A stretch of 64,000 nt of DNA, taken from Datnioides undecimradiatus. Taxonomy: Eukaryota > Chordata > Actinopteri > Lobotiformes > Datnioididae. Under the pieces are notes generated by a model that saw nothing but the letters and a program-made list of their open reading frames with translations, did not search any database and was not told where the DNA came from. Positions 35,701-49,449 of this stretch are shown piece by piece. The stretch covers positions 808,230 through 872,229 of the forward strand of contig WARS01000007.1 in NCBI GenBank assembly GCA_008933995.1, read 5' to 3'. Every line of letters begins with the position of its first letter. Positions within the stretch are counted from its first letter, which is position 1. The translations under genes and the position numbers were made by a program.

Positions 35701-38199
35701 ATCAGCAGTCAGCCGACGCAGCTACAGCAGCAGGTACTGGTCATGTTCGCAGCATCAGGCTGCTGGAGGTTCACATGCTGAATCTCTGCAGAGTGGAGCC
35801 GCGCTGCATGTGGGCTCTGTGACAGCAGGCTGATGAAGGAAACGGGGCAGGGCGCACAGCTGCTGCGCACCACAGGCTGTCACTGCAGCAGCAGTAACGG
35901 CTGAGCACAGCTTCCCCCAGGAGTCTCCAAATTAAACCGAGCCGAACCCGAATGCGCAATATATTATTACTGTAATTAATGAAATTGTTTTATTCATATG
36001 TTCATTTATTGGATTATTTAACACAAACACACACGTAACTGCTATTTTTAATAGCTTTGTTTTTGTCACTAGTAACATGTGGTAGTCCACAACTTTAGGA
36101 ACATTTTATACATCAATATTTATGTAATACTAATGAAACATGCACGCATGTATGTATGTTATGTTGCAAAATACAACAAAATAAGAGAGAATGCGACGTA
36201 AAATCTTCATAATATTCATATTCATAACATTTTATTCTGATCCCCACGTGCTTTTCCTTTGAGTCCACTATGCTTTTATTTTGAAGGGAAATTATTAATA
36301 ATTCTCCTGCGCTGTAGATGCCAGCTCAGACTCAGCTTGACAAAGGCTGACCGAGCAGCTGGTATTCACCGTGGCTGAGATAACAAGGGTACAAGCATGA
36401 CAGAGATAAGTTGAAATAACTGCTGGAGAGAACATCTGAGCCATAAATATCTTCGTATCTGAGAACAGAGGGGAGATGGAGCCTGGTGAATCTCTTCATC
36501 TTTGTATTTGAAAAATGTATAAATTAGGATGAACGTTTCAAGGTCTGACAGAAATGTAGCCTTTAATCAAGTCAGCCAGCGAACAATTCAGCAGTGGGTC
36601 ACCGAGCACTTTCCAGTGACTCATGAATCATCTCTCCCAATAATGTACAGTACGCCTGATGGGGTTTTTTCCTCTTTCTTTTCGGGACAAACAAGTGCAT
36701 CATGTTCTTGTAAATCTCTTGCAGATGTAAAAGCAGTAATGAAGTATGTCAGAGCAATTTGCTGCCCTGCGTGAGTCTGATCCAAACTGTGACTTCCCAA
36801 AAGCTGAACTTGAACCTACTGCTGCGTCTCAAGAGAAACGCCAGGGCTGCTTCATTCTCCCACGCCACACCAGGACATCATTATACAATGAAAAACGCCC
36901 TTTATCACGTCCTAAGTGTTTACATGTATATCACCAATCAGCACATTCCAGGGGTTCTTTCGCAGCATTGTACTGTAATTAGATATTTCACTGTGTTTGC
37001 AGGGATGCAGTGCAGAGACTGCTTGTGGCTTCCCTGCCGGTTTAATTTCAGCTTTTGTGGAGGATGAAGTCATGTCAGTAAACAAGTCAAATAATAACAT
37101 ACCAAAGTCATTGTGTCAGCAATATGGCATCTCTTCTGTCTAATCCTGTGCTAAAGCCAGGGGTCCCCCCTTGGATATTTCAAGGATGGCTGTTACGGAT
37201 TATGTGATCTGTGCTTTATTTTGGGGTGTAGTTGTTTGACTGGAAGGCAGAGGCTTCTTCTTGCATGTCCCTCTCAGTCGTTCTTGTTTCATGTCCATTG
37301 TAAAAAGACAGAAAGCCATCATTAAAACAGCTGCAGAGTATAAAAAAAGAGGAAAGAGAGACCATCCAGTGATCATCACAGCAGTTTTAAGATACTCAAA
37401 TGGCTGTGTAAACTGCAGATGCAGCCCCTCTTGCCATTTGTCTTAAATTGAGTTGATTAAGAATACAAGATATTAGATCATTTTGAATAAAATTGATTTT
37501 ACAGTCTCGATGCTACTCAAAGTGGAAGACTAACATTTTAAATAGGTAAAAGTTGTCATTCAGAGGTGCTGGTGCATGGAGCCTGCACGCCAGAAACTGG
37601 ATTGGTCTGGTGTCCTCTGGGCTACAGGCACTGATGACAGAAAGTAGGGATCACCAGATGCTCCGCTTTGACCTCATCTCACAAACAGAACAGAGATGGA
37701 GTTTCTTCATACCACAGCAGATGAAACTTGAACATTGTGTGACCACAGTCAATCCCTCCGTCCCGAACTGAAACAGATGAAACAGTGCAGGGTGCGGTCA
37801 CAAGTCTGGCTTATTGAATAAAATGCTCTTGCACTGCCAGTAAACAATCTGCATTGTAATCAAACTGTCACCAAGAGCGAGGGTGTGATTTGCATTTCAG
37901 CTTTGGTGGAGATATCTACGAGGAAGAACTCAACCCCTAACAATAAAATACACTTTAGAGCATCTAATACTTATAAAGAGAAAACAAACTTAATTTTAAG
38001 CTTTTGAGAAATTCATTTAATGAAGGATTTAAGAGATATTTTCAGGCTATTTTGTGTCCAAGTTGAACAATTAGCTGCAGATGCAGTTCTCCGAAGTGAC
38101 CAGCTGGGGGCATTAAGGCGCCTCACCGTCCCATTTAATATCAATATCAAAAAGAAGAAGATCCATTTGCTGTTGTTATCCAGGAGCCGAGGATGAGTC
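35701..38199. other. Divergent intergenic region between antxr2 and paqr3
   Basis: About 2.5 kb between the two start regions. The first 250 bp beside antxr2 are richer in GC and gcagca words and probably hold the antxr2 promoter and 5' UTR. The remainder is AT-rich with no recognised gene or clear repeat. Both genes could share regulatory DNA here, but no specific site can be supported. Confidence 0.5.
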
Positions 38200-38310
38200 T
38201 CTTTTCTTGAACTAAAATGTAACTGTTTTAACCCAGTGCCAGCAAGATAGCCACCTTGAAATGGCTGAAACGCCTGAAAGAGGACAGCGACAGCCAGTCT
38301 GCGACTAATG
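38200..38310 (+). other. paqr3: Candidate non-coding first exon of paqr3
   Basis: A segment ending aatg/gtgagc is a consensus donor at 38311, the best donor upstream of the paqr3 coding acceptor at 39150/39151. It contains a 15-codon upstream frame (ATG 38261, stop 38306-38308) ending two bases before the donor. The left edge is arbitrary, and a different first exon is possible. Confidence 0.4.
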
Positions 38311-38817
38311 GTGAGCTTCATAGCCCGGTTTTCAATCAGTTTGTCCGGCTAAAGCGCTAGCATGGACGTTAGCTAACGTTATTTAGCACGCTAACGTGGC
38401 TGGACGATAACAAAACGCTCTGACAACGTCACAGCCTGAACACCTGTCTGTATTGTTAGGCTATTAAAAGTCCTTATCTCACAGTTCAAGGCTGAGTACA
38501 TGAGTCAACACTGTGCGGACGTGGTGCAGAGTGATAAACAAGTGCTGCTGAGAGGATGAAGGAGTCGGTAAACATCAACAGCTGCATTCCCTGTAAGCTA
38601 CATCTGTCAACAGCGTTAGCATCAGCTAGCCCAACAGTCGCCTGTAATCCCATTGACACACGTTACTTACTCTAACGTTTGTGATCCTGCAGATTGAGAT
38701 CATAAATAAAATGTTTTAATCAGCTAATAAAAATAGGGTATATTACCCTGGATTAAACTAGTTTTTTATATAAGGTCATTTTATTAGTTTTATCTTGATA
38801 CTTCACCAATAATCGAG

Positions 38818-38819
<2 letters not shown>

Positions 38820-38850
<31 letters not shown>
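38820..38850. repeat. (TTA)n microsatellite
   Basis: About ten TTA trinucleotide units in the probable paqr3 intron 1. Confidence 0.95.
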
Positions 38851-38851
<1 letters not shown>

Positions 38852-39208
38852 TAAAGAATTTTCTGCATAAAGAGTACTTTTTATACTAAAGGTGTAGCTT
38901 GTTTACTTGTAACTTTTTGATTGCATGCCTTTTATTTGTGCCAGAGTATTTCCAGTAAAGGATCTAAGTACGTCTTCAACCTCTGAATGCGGCTATTGAA
39001 CTTTGGCAGTCGGTCACAAATGCATCATGTTTCTTCCGAACTGTCGCTTTAACAACTGGTTTCTGCAATATCAACTGAATTAGCAGGATCTAACTGCAGC
39101 TGGTGTCTCTTACTAACCGGTGGTTTCTGTTTTCCTCCCTCCAAACTCAGCCTTAACTTCCCCAGCTTGCCTTGCACCAGAGGAGCAGAGGACAAGATGC
39201 TGCTGAAG

Positions 39209-42200
39209 ATGCCCCAGAAGCTGCTCAAGACCGCCCACTACATAGAGCTGGGCAGCTACCAGCACTGGCCGGTGCTCATACCCCAGAGGATACGACTGTA
39301 CACCTACGAACAAATCCCCCTCTTTCTCAAAGAGAACCCCTACATTACAGACGGCTACAGGGCTCACCTGCCGTCCAAACTCTGCCTGAGGAGGTGGGAA
39401 TTATATCCTTTTGATACCAGAATTTAAGACGTGTTCGCTATGTTTCAGCCCTGAGCAGTGTAATTTTTCCTTTTCTTTTATTCAGATGTGTGTTAGTGTG
39501 CATAAACACTGTTTTTTGACACACAGACATCCTTTGTTTCTTCTCTTCTGTCACAGCATTTTTATTCTGTCCAATGAGACGGTGAATATCTGGAGCCACC
39601 TGCTGGGTTTCCTGCTCTTCTTCTCTCTGGGGGTCAACGACCTCTCCTCAGTACTGCCAGCCTCTGGGGCCAACCGAGAGGACTATGTCATCTATGCTAT
39701 CGGACTGTTCTGCTTCCAGGTAAAATTTGTTTTCCCGGGTTGCAGCTGGAGAGTGAGAAAAGCTGGGATTTTCATCTTCAAAGTCTTGCGCCCTCATCCA
39801 GACTCTGTACACAATATGAATCTGAAATATTATAATTTTCATTAGCTCAGCATTTGTACCATACATGAATAACAATGCACACAGCCTCCTGTGTTACAGT
39901 ATATTTGTATGCTTTAACAAACTAATTCATGTAGGTTCACGTTTCCTGCCACAGGTGCAATCAGTTCACCTCTGCTTACCCAGGTGTGTAAGCTGTGTGT
40001 AGGGGAGACTGTTGAAAAGGTGGGGCACAGTGTATTGTATATGACAGAGCTACAGTAGGAATGGTGGTGTAGCTCAGAGTCCCTGTTGGCAGCTATAGAG
40101 ACCCTGTGAATTGTTTGTGTGTTAGCTGTGAACAGTTTGTGTCGTAGGTTGTGTAGCAGCTGATAATAGGCTAATAGGACGAGGAGACTCGTAAAACCTG
40201 GTAAGTCAGCGTGATTCTCATTTACAGGAAGTATGTAGTGTAGTACGCTGTATGTGACACACCCACCCTCCTCCTGAAAGCCTGTTCCTCAGCCATGACA
40301 GTACATGTTGTAAGTATCTGAATTGAATTTCCATTGGAAGAGAACTTTGCTGAAAGGTCAAACAAAACAAAGGTGTGCTCCTTGAAACCAGCTCAAAACA
40401 TAAATAACTCAAATAATACTCGCATAGCATATTTTCTTGGCTGTAATGTTACTTTGTGTTTCCATCCCAGGTGTGCATGCTGTGTTCTGTGGGGTACCAC
40501 CTGTTCTCGTGCCACCGATCAGAGAAGACTTGTCGTCGCTGGCTGGCATTGGACTACGCAGGCATCTCCGTCGGCATCCTGGGCTGTTATGTACCTGGGA
40601 TCTTCTACGCTTTCTACTGTAACGCTGTAAGTGTCGAAATAAGGATTTACAGTTCATAACACAGTTTAAAACAGTTACAGTTCAAGGGTTTGAAAACTCG
40701 TCTGATCCCAGATTGGATGATTTTTCTTTTACCCCAGGTGTTGTGTTTATCAAGACGCACAGATCTAATCGGTTGCTCTGTCTTCTTGCAGTTTTGGCGG
40801 CAGGTCTACCTGCTGACAGTCCTGTCCCTGATCCTGGCCGTCTTCTGTGCCCAGGTCCACCCTCGTTACCTCAGCAACGACTGGCGACTGATACGGATGA
40901 CGATCTTCTGCTGTGTGGCCGGCATCAGCGTGATCCCTGCCTGTCACTGGGTCTGGCTCAACGGAGGGTTCACCTCTGATGTTGTACAGGTCAGGGAATA
41001 CACTAACATTAGAAAACACAGTGGTGATGCTTGCTCACACTTTTTACACTTATATCCATTGTTTTGCAGTTTTGTTTAGAGAATTGTTTTCCCAGAGGTC
41101 CTCATATTTACTGTTGTTTTTATTTGAAATCTCTAATGTACACTATAGACTACTGCTGTAAATCTATAATATTATTGATATGTTATTCATTAGTTCTGAT
41201 GTTTGAATTACATTACAATTTTAATGTTTACATTTTGCCTGTTATTAATATTTACTGTGCATTTTTTCACTGTATACACCGACTTGTACATCGCAGCAAC
41301 CCCCCCTGTGAACATGTGGTTGTTACAGCTTCTGACCACTAGAGGGCATGCCAGCATTGCCAGTAAACATCTGGACATTCCAACAGCTAATGAATAATCT
41401 CACACGTTAAATGAGTGACGTGAATTAGTCCACTTTAATTAACATTTTTAGTCTCAGCACAGTCTCATTGTTCCTTCCACCTTCTTTCAGTGAACTCAAC
41501 CAAACCAGCAGCTGCTTGGACCCATTGTTCAGCGCACAGCCTCCATCTTTATGTCAGAAATCAAAATCTGTGTGGGCGACTCACTTTCTGCCATTTCTAA
41601 TGTTGATTCAGGAACCTTTATGCTTCACCAGATTTGATAATATTAGTTAACACTTTTATGAAAACTGGGACACATTCAGTCAGTATTTTCACCATTTGAA
41701 GAGTATCATTTGTTCTTTTACACACAACAGCTCCTGGAGCAGATCGGCCAAAACAAAACCTCCTAGCCAAGAATCTGAGCACTTGGTTCTCCTGACATTG
41801 CAATATTTAATCAGACAGAACATTGTTTGCATGTTTGTGCATTTATTCGTTATGTTTGTTTGTGCAGCTGTTCCTGCCTCGTGTGATAGTGATGTACCTG
41901 ATTGCTGGATCTGCCTTCCTGTTCTACGTCACCAAGATCCCTGAACGATATTTCCCTGGTGAGTCTCAGTCTGTGTTTCCCTGAGCTTGGTTGTTTAGCC
42001 ACCTGAAGCCACAGTTGGTAGATACTTTGCTAGTGATCGAGCGTAGAGGGGAAAATGCAGTATGATACCATGTTCATTTGTTTCAGACTGATAATTATTA
42101 ATAGTATATTTTAATTATGATGAAGTAGTAAGAAAAGTAGAAACGGTAAAACCCCCACTGTTATATGCGAGTGACCTTTTACACTTAAGGCAGCAGTCAA

Positions 42201-43112
42201 TTTATCGTGGCTCCGCCTTAAAGTCGTCAGCAGAGGTATTAAAAGAGCTGATTCAGCGTCTGAGCAAAAAGGGTGAGACAGCGGTACAAGGCGCACACAC
42301 GCACGCACTAAACACTGATGCCGTCTTATGCAGCATGCTCTCTAAAACCGCACACTGGGGAGGCATTACGCTGGTGTAGTTTGGATTAGTGTAGGAAAGC
42401 AAAGCCAGCGAAATGACGCGGCTTCCTTAGAAGCACGGCGAGATCTTTGTGTAACGAGGGCTGATCTGCAGAACCACACGACTGAAAGTAATTTCCTCAG
42501 TTAGCACTAACGAAGGCACAGACTCCAGCAGGGAGAGGGAGCTCTGCCTCGTCGTAGAAGGAAAATCACCAGTTTTGCCAAAAACAATAACAACAGCTTT
42601 GTTAACGCGTGATAGTAAACCATGACAGTGAGTAGAATAACAGAAGAAAGACAGACAGACTGATGTTTGACATTTTAATTTATATATGACATAAACATTA
42701 TTTAATAATTCCTTAAACCACTTCATCTGCAGATTTACAGCGTATTAACTTTAAGGTCTGTCACAGTTGACAGACCAGGCTGTTCTGGAGCTTTCCATCA
42801 TTCCATTTGAGCTTCATCAGCAGATGGAGTTTGACACTGCAGCTGTTCAGACGTTCCTTGCTGTGTCTGAACTTTACCTCTCTGCTCCTGAAGTGTATTT
42901 TCACTCTCCAACGACCAACAACAGCTTGCTCCCTGTTTAGAGCCTTGTCTTCTCCTCTCCTCTCCAAAGGCCAGCTGAACTACCTGGGCGCCAGCCACCA
43001 AGTGTGGCACGTACTGGTGGTGGTGATGTTTTACTGGTGGCATCAGACAGCGGTGCACATCATGCACTTCAGGCACAGCCGGGCCTGCCCGTCCCGGACC
43101 AGCAGCAGCTAA
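39209..43112 (+). CDS. paqr3: Progestin and adipoQ receptor family member 3 (Raf kinase trapping to Golgi)
   Basis: Six coding exons: 39209-39393, 39557-39719, 40471-40626, 40792-40989, 41868-41958 and 42970-43112. Total 936 bp, 311 aa, the same length as human PAQR3. The start at 39209 gives MPQKLLKTAHYIELGSY, matching the human start; an in-frame ATG at 39197 would add four residues. The acceptor of this exon is at 39150/39151. PAQR3 is a seven-helix Golgi membrane protein that tethers Raf kinases and damps ERK signalling. Visible family motifs are NETVNIWSHLLGF (about 68-80), CFQVCMLCSVGYHLFSCHRS spanning exons 3 and 4, LDYAGISVGILGCY, and the C-terminal ASHQVWHVLVVVMFYWWHQ with the family histidines. 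Phases agree at every junction. The nearest alternative is another PAQR, but the N terminus is PAQR3-specific. Confidence 0.95.
42130..42560. repeat. Possible dispersed element in paqr3 intron
   Basis: Relative to its AT-rich surroundings this stretch is CpG-rich (gacgcggcttcc, gcacggcgagatc, acacgcacgcac) and has a distinct base composition. That suggests an inserted element, but no terminal repeats or coding frame were found. Confidence 0.25.
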
Positions 43113-45360
43113 GTCAGACCCATCAGCAACGTCATGGAAAGGCAATCAGCTGCACTACATACTTGTTACGTCACTGATATCAGTTTAACTCACTTTGTTA
43201 ATACTCAAAGACTTCTGACCAGTTCGCTGTTGGTTTGAAGTTACCAGTTTAAAAGGTTTTTTAACCACTAACGTGCCAGCAGCTCCTGACTGTGAGCTGC
43301 TGAGGTGTAAAGCTGACCGTCTGACTGTAGCTATTGGCTTTCACTGAGCCGTCAGTTACTGTTTGGCTGCCTGTACCCTGGCCAGCTGCTAAAGGCCAGT
43401 TCCCTCTCATATCAGCTCAGAGCGTTTAAGAGCTGCTGTAAATCTTACTTCTCTTGGTGAAGACTGAAACAATGTCAGACGTGATGTAACTGCACCACAC
43501 TGATGCCCTGGATGGTCAGATGTTGAGTTACAACCTCTCAGATCAATGCATGAAACAGGAACTTCAGCTTATTTGTAGAAACAGACTAAAGTTTGGTGTT
43601 TTTAAATCGGTAATCACGTTCTTTCATGACTGGTTTAGATTGTGGTTTCTCGTTTTTAGTACAGAAGTGTTGAAAAACTACCAACAAGCATTCTTTTGCA
43701 TCAGACGTAGTAGCCGGCGTGAACAGTGACTTATTTTGCATCTACTTTTGATTCATCTTTAAGTTCCTGCAAGATTGGACAGTATGAGGTGATGGAAGGT
43801 AGAAAGCATAGAGGGAAAAGACGTTTGGACACTGTGAATTGTCTGCATGCTGGAGAAACAATGTCTCGGTGCCTCCACAATTTGTAGCTTTTGAACAAAC
43901 ATTTTAAGGTCACCTGCGATGTCCGAGGCGCACAGCTGGGAAAAAAACATGGGGAGCATATTAAGGCGAGGGTGTATTCCTCTTAGCACTGGCTGATACG
44001 TTTCTTATTGTCTTTCTGTGTGTTTTGTTTGGTCTTTGTAACAAATACGTTGGCAGTTTAAAGAAAAAAAACCAAACTTCAGTATGGTTTTACGTTTGCC
44101 AGAGCCAGGTTGTCAGAGCCGCACCAGAAAAGGTGAGAAAGAGCAGCAGAGCTAATCACAAAGTTGTACAGTCTACCTTTCTCCTGGAACTGTAATTACT
44201 GTGGGTTTAATCTTTGCAGTCTACAGGACACGTGATCACAAAAGTGATGAAAGAAGCCCGACTGAAGACTGACGGTTAGATATATTCATTCATCACTATG
44301 ACGCTACGTTGCATGTCTTTGGGCTCTTTTCTCAGTCAGATTTCAGTTGTAGAAGTGCACAATAAACACACACAGACGATAAATGAAACAGAATACCTTT
44401 CCGGCCAGTACGCACAAATTAAATTGATATTTCCAATGAGGGCATATCAGCTGTGCTGTGTTTATAAGGACTGGTTCTTCCACATCACAACAAAACCCGT
44501 AACCCTTCCTGGGCTGCACGTAGTTTAGATTTAAAGTGAGGGAAGGTGAATGCAGGATCTCTGTGTGTCTCTGTTGGACAGTGGCTCAAAAACCTGCACA
44601 AATAAAAACCCTTTGCATGACCGGACATCAGCAGGTGACGTAAAGTACTGTAATGTATTTGATTATGTTTTAACTTTGGGTGAAATGAGCCTTTAACAAC
44701 AGCTCGGGTTGAGTGAAATCCCGTCACAGCTCTGCTGACAGTCCAGTGCGCAGTAGCACTTCATGTCACCGACCGTATGAGCCACGATGCTCACCGTAAC
44801 GGCTGCCTGTGTGGTGTTGTACACTTTGGGACAGTGTTTGGTATGTTTCATGTCAGCTTTTTTTATGATTTCATACCTGTTTGTACGTCATCTGCCTTAT
44901 TATCTTTGGGTATTTGTACTGTATGCACACTTATTGTTACAATCTGTTTTTGGTCAACAGCAATCAGAAAAAAGATCAAACTTTGACAGATATCATCTTT
45001 GCTGTTAAACCACATGGCCAGTATGGTTTTTACTTTTTTTAATGTACTATAATATCATGTTGAGAGCACTCGCTGCTGCAGACTGCAAAGCTCAGAGGTG
45101 TTGTTAGAGGTGACTTCATTTTGCCTTTTTACGTTTGAACGTGGACTTGCTCCTCTGATTATCATAAACTGTACGCATCCTTCTCTGAACCATCTCCCGA
45201 GTGTTTTATCGTGTGTTTGAGGTTTCCTTGAATATCATTTGTATGAGAAAGCGCTGGCACTGACCTACAAGATGTATAATATTTATTTCGGTGCCTATGT
45301 AAAAATATATTTTTGAACATTTTGAACGAATAAAGAATGGTGGAAAATAAAGTGTCTCGC
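43113..45360 (+). other. paqr3: paqr3 3' UTR
   Basis: Follows the TAA at 43110-43112. No further exon is seen. Two close poly(A) signals at 45329-45334 and 45347-45352, with a GT-rich stretch (gtgtctcgctctttgtttt) just after, mark the likely end, giving a UTR of about 2.2 kb. Confidence 0.6.
45329..45352 (+). promoter_or_regulatory. paqr3: paqr3 poly(A) signals (two AATAAA)
   Basis: AATAAA at 45329-45334 and again at 45347-45352, followed by a T/GT-rich downstream element. This is a strong 3' end signature. Confidence 0.65.
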
Positions 45361-46189
45361 TCTTTGTTTTAGATATTCCAGAATAATGTAATAACCTGGG
45401 ATCATTAGTCAGTTATCATCAGAGATGCTGATTTTAACTGCTTTACCTCCTAATACCTTGTTCCTTTTAGAGGCTGCATTGACTCAAAGTTGCCCATTTT
45501 ACAATTAAAAGTTCAGTTGTGGGTGAACAAACTCTGATTATTGTCAACTCACGGTAAACATTTTGTCCACCTGTTGGCGTGTGCGTGTGTGTTCATGGTG
45601 TTTTTGTTGTCGCCCCGTCAGTTCAGCCCTGTGCTGTCACCTTGCCATCGATGGAGGTGGATCTTGCAGAGTGGAGGGTTTTCTGTTCGCCCACTGTGAA
45701 GTCATCCACTCCAGTTTGACATGCTCATTAACCACGGACACTTCCTGATGACTCAGCATGGGTCAAATCACATGCTCGCAGCTTCAGCTTCAGCAGTCTG
45801 AGGTACCCTGTGAACCCTCCTCTGAATAACTCTGTCATCCATTAATAAATCACTTTATATAGTAATAAATTATTATATAAAGGGTGTCTGACACAGTACT
45901 GAAAATTAATTCATTAATTGTCGCTGGGTTTGAGAGGTAATGTCAGTCACCCACATGTCTCTTAGAACCATCAAGGAGGCTACTGGAGCTGAAACAACAT
46001 GACTGTCTTCTACAAAAGCACAAAATCAAAACTGCTGCATCTGCAATCATCCAGAACACGTTCCGAGACAAGACTTCCTAAAGGTAATGCCAATAGGCAG
46101 AGTGCTGCTTAAAACGAGCTGTCCACAGATAAAATGACTTTTAAAGTCAGCATTATGAGAAATAGGCTTATTCACGTTCTTTCTGAGAG

Positions 46190-46437
46190 ATTCAATTCAA
46201 TTCAGTTCAGTTCAATTCAGTTTTATTTATATAGCGCCAATTCACAACCAAAGTCATCTCAGGGCACTTTACAAACAGAGCAGGTCTAGACCACACTCAT
46301 TACTGTTAATTACACCCAACAGTTCCACCATGAGCAAGCACTTGGCAACAGTGGCAAGGAAAAACTTCCTTTAACAGGCAGGAACCTTGGACAGATCCTG
46401 GATCAGGGTGGACGGCCATCTGTCTTGACCGGTTGGG

Positions 46438-46474
<37 letters not shown>

Positions 46475-46475
46475 A
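46190..46475. repeat. Teleost dispersed repeat ending in (AG)n
   Basis: Begins with ttcaattcagttcagttcaa, then ttttatttatatagcgccaa, then 'aaagtcatctcagggcactt', 'gttccaccatgagcaagcac', 'agtggcaaggaaaaacttcc' and 'ggacggccatctg', and finishes in (AG)n at 46444-46471. I recognise this order as a very common interspersed repeat of ray-finned fish. It is strong support for the teleost assignment. No coding frame. Confidence 0.75.
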
Positions 46476-48701
46476 CAATATAGAATGATGACAGCAAATG
46501 AGACAGAGGTCCCACATGTGCAGTCAGGGCAGCTTATTTTAAAATCATCATTGCTGATTTATTGATTTTTGGCAAAAAAGTCTAATTTATCATTTGTTTC
46601 TATGTGAAATGTGCAACAATGTGACTGCAGAGGTACTTAAAAGGCTGCTTTCTTAAACAGAAGAACTTTATTAAATAATGTTCAATATTCTCAATAAGTT
46701 CAATATTTCTAACAATTTGTATTGAGAAATATATTTACCAAAAGGAGTTTTATTTGCTTTATATAGCTTGAAATACAGCGTACATTAACACAGGATATAC
46801 TGATACAGATGACGTCTGTTGATCTAATATATTGTTCTGGCTCCACTGTTAATTTAGTTTGGTCTTCAGATAAGTGTCATTGGAAGTCTCTCGGTGCTTT
46901 GAAGAAGTCGCCTCACTTTCAGTTTTTCTTTCAGCTCCAATCATGTAATGAGCGTGCACAGCTTTTCCTTTTCATACATGTTAAAACGTTTCATCATTCC
47001 CAGTGCAGCCAAAACAGCCCACTCTGAGTATGTTCAGCCGTTAATGAGTAAACGGAGGCTTTGTGAAATATACCTGAATGTGTAACTGTGCTGTGGATAA
47101 TTATATGGACTATATGTAGGCGTGTCTGTCTCTCGCTTTGTGCTGTTGTTAACGATGACTTTAACCATATCAAGACTGTCAGTGGTAAAAGTATAATAAT
47201 TATGGTAGCAAATGACGACCGTGAGTGAGTTACCTCATGGACTAATGGATGGCTGTGTGGAGCCTGACACAGCTCAGGCTGTCACTACAGACAGCAGAGC
47301 TAGCTGACTTGGGGAAAAAGTAAATATCTTTTATGCGTTCATATATTTTGCAAATGTAACTTTTGTTGCTTCATGCAAAAGGGTTCAACTCTGGTGACTT
47401 TGCATTTACTCTATTTAAATTTTAGTATTGTGCAGCACATTGATTTATATTTTTTGAAAGGATTAGTTTGTCATTAGTGTCAATATTAATTCCATTGAAA
47501 AACCTTTACATAATGGTCTGCAGATTATACATCATAACAACATTATTTCCGGAAACACAGTTAATTGCCATGTTAGGCAAAGACATTAAAGTGCCAGGCC
47601 ATAAAATCAAAACAAAGAGCTGAAAGACACTAAAACACAACATAGAGATGAGGGGAGCTGCACATTTACACATATTTTAGATGTCATTTGCCAGATGCCG
47701 CTGATAATAGTGATTACCACAGTGTTTATATTTCATTAATAAAATAATATGGATCCTTATAAAAAAAAAACAACTATGGATCAGTTTAAATTATGATAAA
47801 CATCGTATAAGTTGCAACAAATCGGTCAGTCAGACAAGCACTTGACTAAAAACGTGTCAGTTTAATTCAAATATTAAACATTAAGGCAATGTTTGTACAT
47901 GAATGTTGAATGTCAACACTGTAAAACATGATGTGATCACTATCATGATTCTAGTTACATTAATACATGGAGAAACAGTTTGGTGACAAAACAAGTGTAT
48001 GAAAATACAAAAAGATCATTTTCGGAATTTAGCAAAAAGAGTGTCTACATTTTTTTTATTACAAGGCCAGTTCATCAACACTTGGTGTGTTTTTGAAATG
48101 AGTAATTTCACACATAAGTATAAACATCCATGTTGAAGTTAAGGTACTTGTCGAAGGTACTTGATGAAGGAAATTAGGAGCAACAGTGATTTAACAAGGA
48201 CAAAATCAGTTATTTTACAAGTCACAAAAAACACTTGACAAAACAGTGGCAGTGAAACATGTGGCATCACCTGCTGCCTTCAGTTATCACTTTATTCAGT
48301 AAAAAAGAAGAAGCAACATGTGATTGCTAGATTTTATCCAGCACCCGAGAAAAGACTTCAGATGTGTGTGTAAATCCTTTGTTCATAGGTGGACAGATCA
48401 TTGTTCTTAACAGGTGACCAGGAAACAAGACCACAGGTCTGTACTGATCCTGGTTTGAAGGCAAATCTCTCTGTGTGACAGAGAGCGTGTGTGAGTCTGG
48501 AAAAACACTTAGTTCTTGTGAGTCATGGGAAGCCTCTGACCCCGCCACCTGTCTTCTTTGAGTCAGAAAGAGCCTGGCCTTTAAGAAATGATTTTGTGGT
48601 CCAAGGTAATAGTTGGCACCCCGGGAAACACAGCTGATAGTGGCTAAATCTCCATGTTTGAACTCTGGACTACTGGATTAGGGCCATTATGGACTTAGTG
48701 A

Positions 48702-48731
48702 CTTTTTATATCACTTTGGTGATATAAAAAG
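48702..48731. other. Perfect 13-bp inverted repeat, 4-nt loop
   Basis: ctttttatatcac (48702-48714), loop tttg (48715-48718), gtgatataaaaag (48719-48731). On the minus strand it would lie in the extended slc26a1 3' UTR if that UTR reaches this far. Confidence 0.75.
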
Positions 48732-49431
48732 GTAAAACAGCTTTGCGGCAGCACTAGTCTGCCATATGAAAAAGGCAGACAACTAACCTGCGAATTAATG
48801 AAAACACACTGTAAAATAAAGCACCAAAGCAGGCATGAACAGATTGAATTAATGCTACATTGCTTGCTGTGTCTACATGCATTGGATGTTATTCTTCACT
48901 GACACTATGGATCACGGGTAGTCCCTGAAAAGTCTACAGACACACACCTTTGTCTGTGAGCCCCAGCATTCAGATTCAGTGATTAGAATAAGTGAATTAT
49001 TACAACACCATGGGCGTGTTCCATTGGAGTTTCCTATTTTATTTCCTACTGCTGGTGTAGCCAAGAAGTTCTTTGGGACAAGTGAGAAAAGTACAGAGCA
49101 AAAGAAATACCATTACTGACACAGTTAATGAAACTCTCTACAACTGGACACGTTAATAATGCTGTCGATGTTTTCTTTTCTAATTTGGAATGGAATCATG
49201 TGGCTACAGGGTCAACCGACGGTTACGAAGTATATGGGCATATATGTATAGGCTGTTCAGATTTTATGCATTTATAAGTGGGAAATCTGTAACATTTGAA
49301 TGCATTCAACTGCCATGGTAGAATTTGCTGATCAGTGAATATACAGCATGTTTGATTGTATATTTAACTCACCTTCCTAAAATTACAACTTCATTGATTT
49401 TCCAATTGATTTCAGTGGTTCTATGGAGTTC

Positions 49432-49449
49432 ATATATATATATATATAT
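49432..49449. repeat. (AT)n microsatellite
   Basis: Nine AT units in the region 3' of slc26a1. Confidence 0.9.

Noticed and set aside
38013-38321. Minus-strand 102-codon frame near the paqr3 start
   Set aside because: No recognisable domain, and it overlaps the proposed paqr3 first exon and donor on the other strand. Could be reconsidered if transcripts were found.
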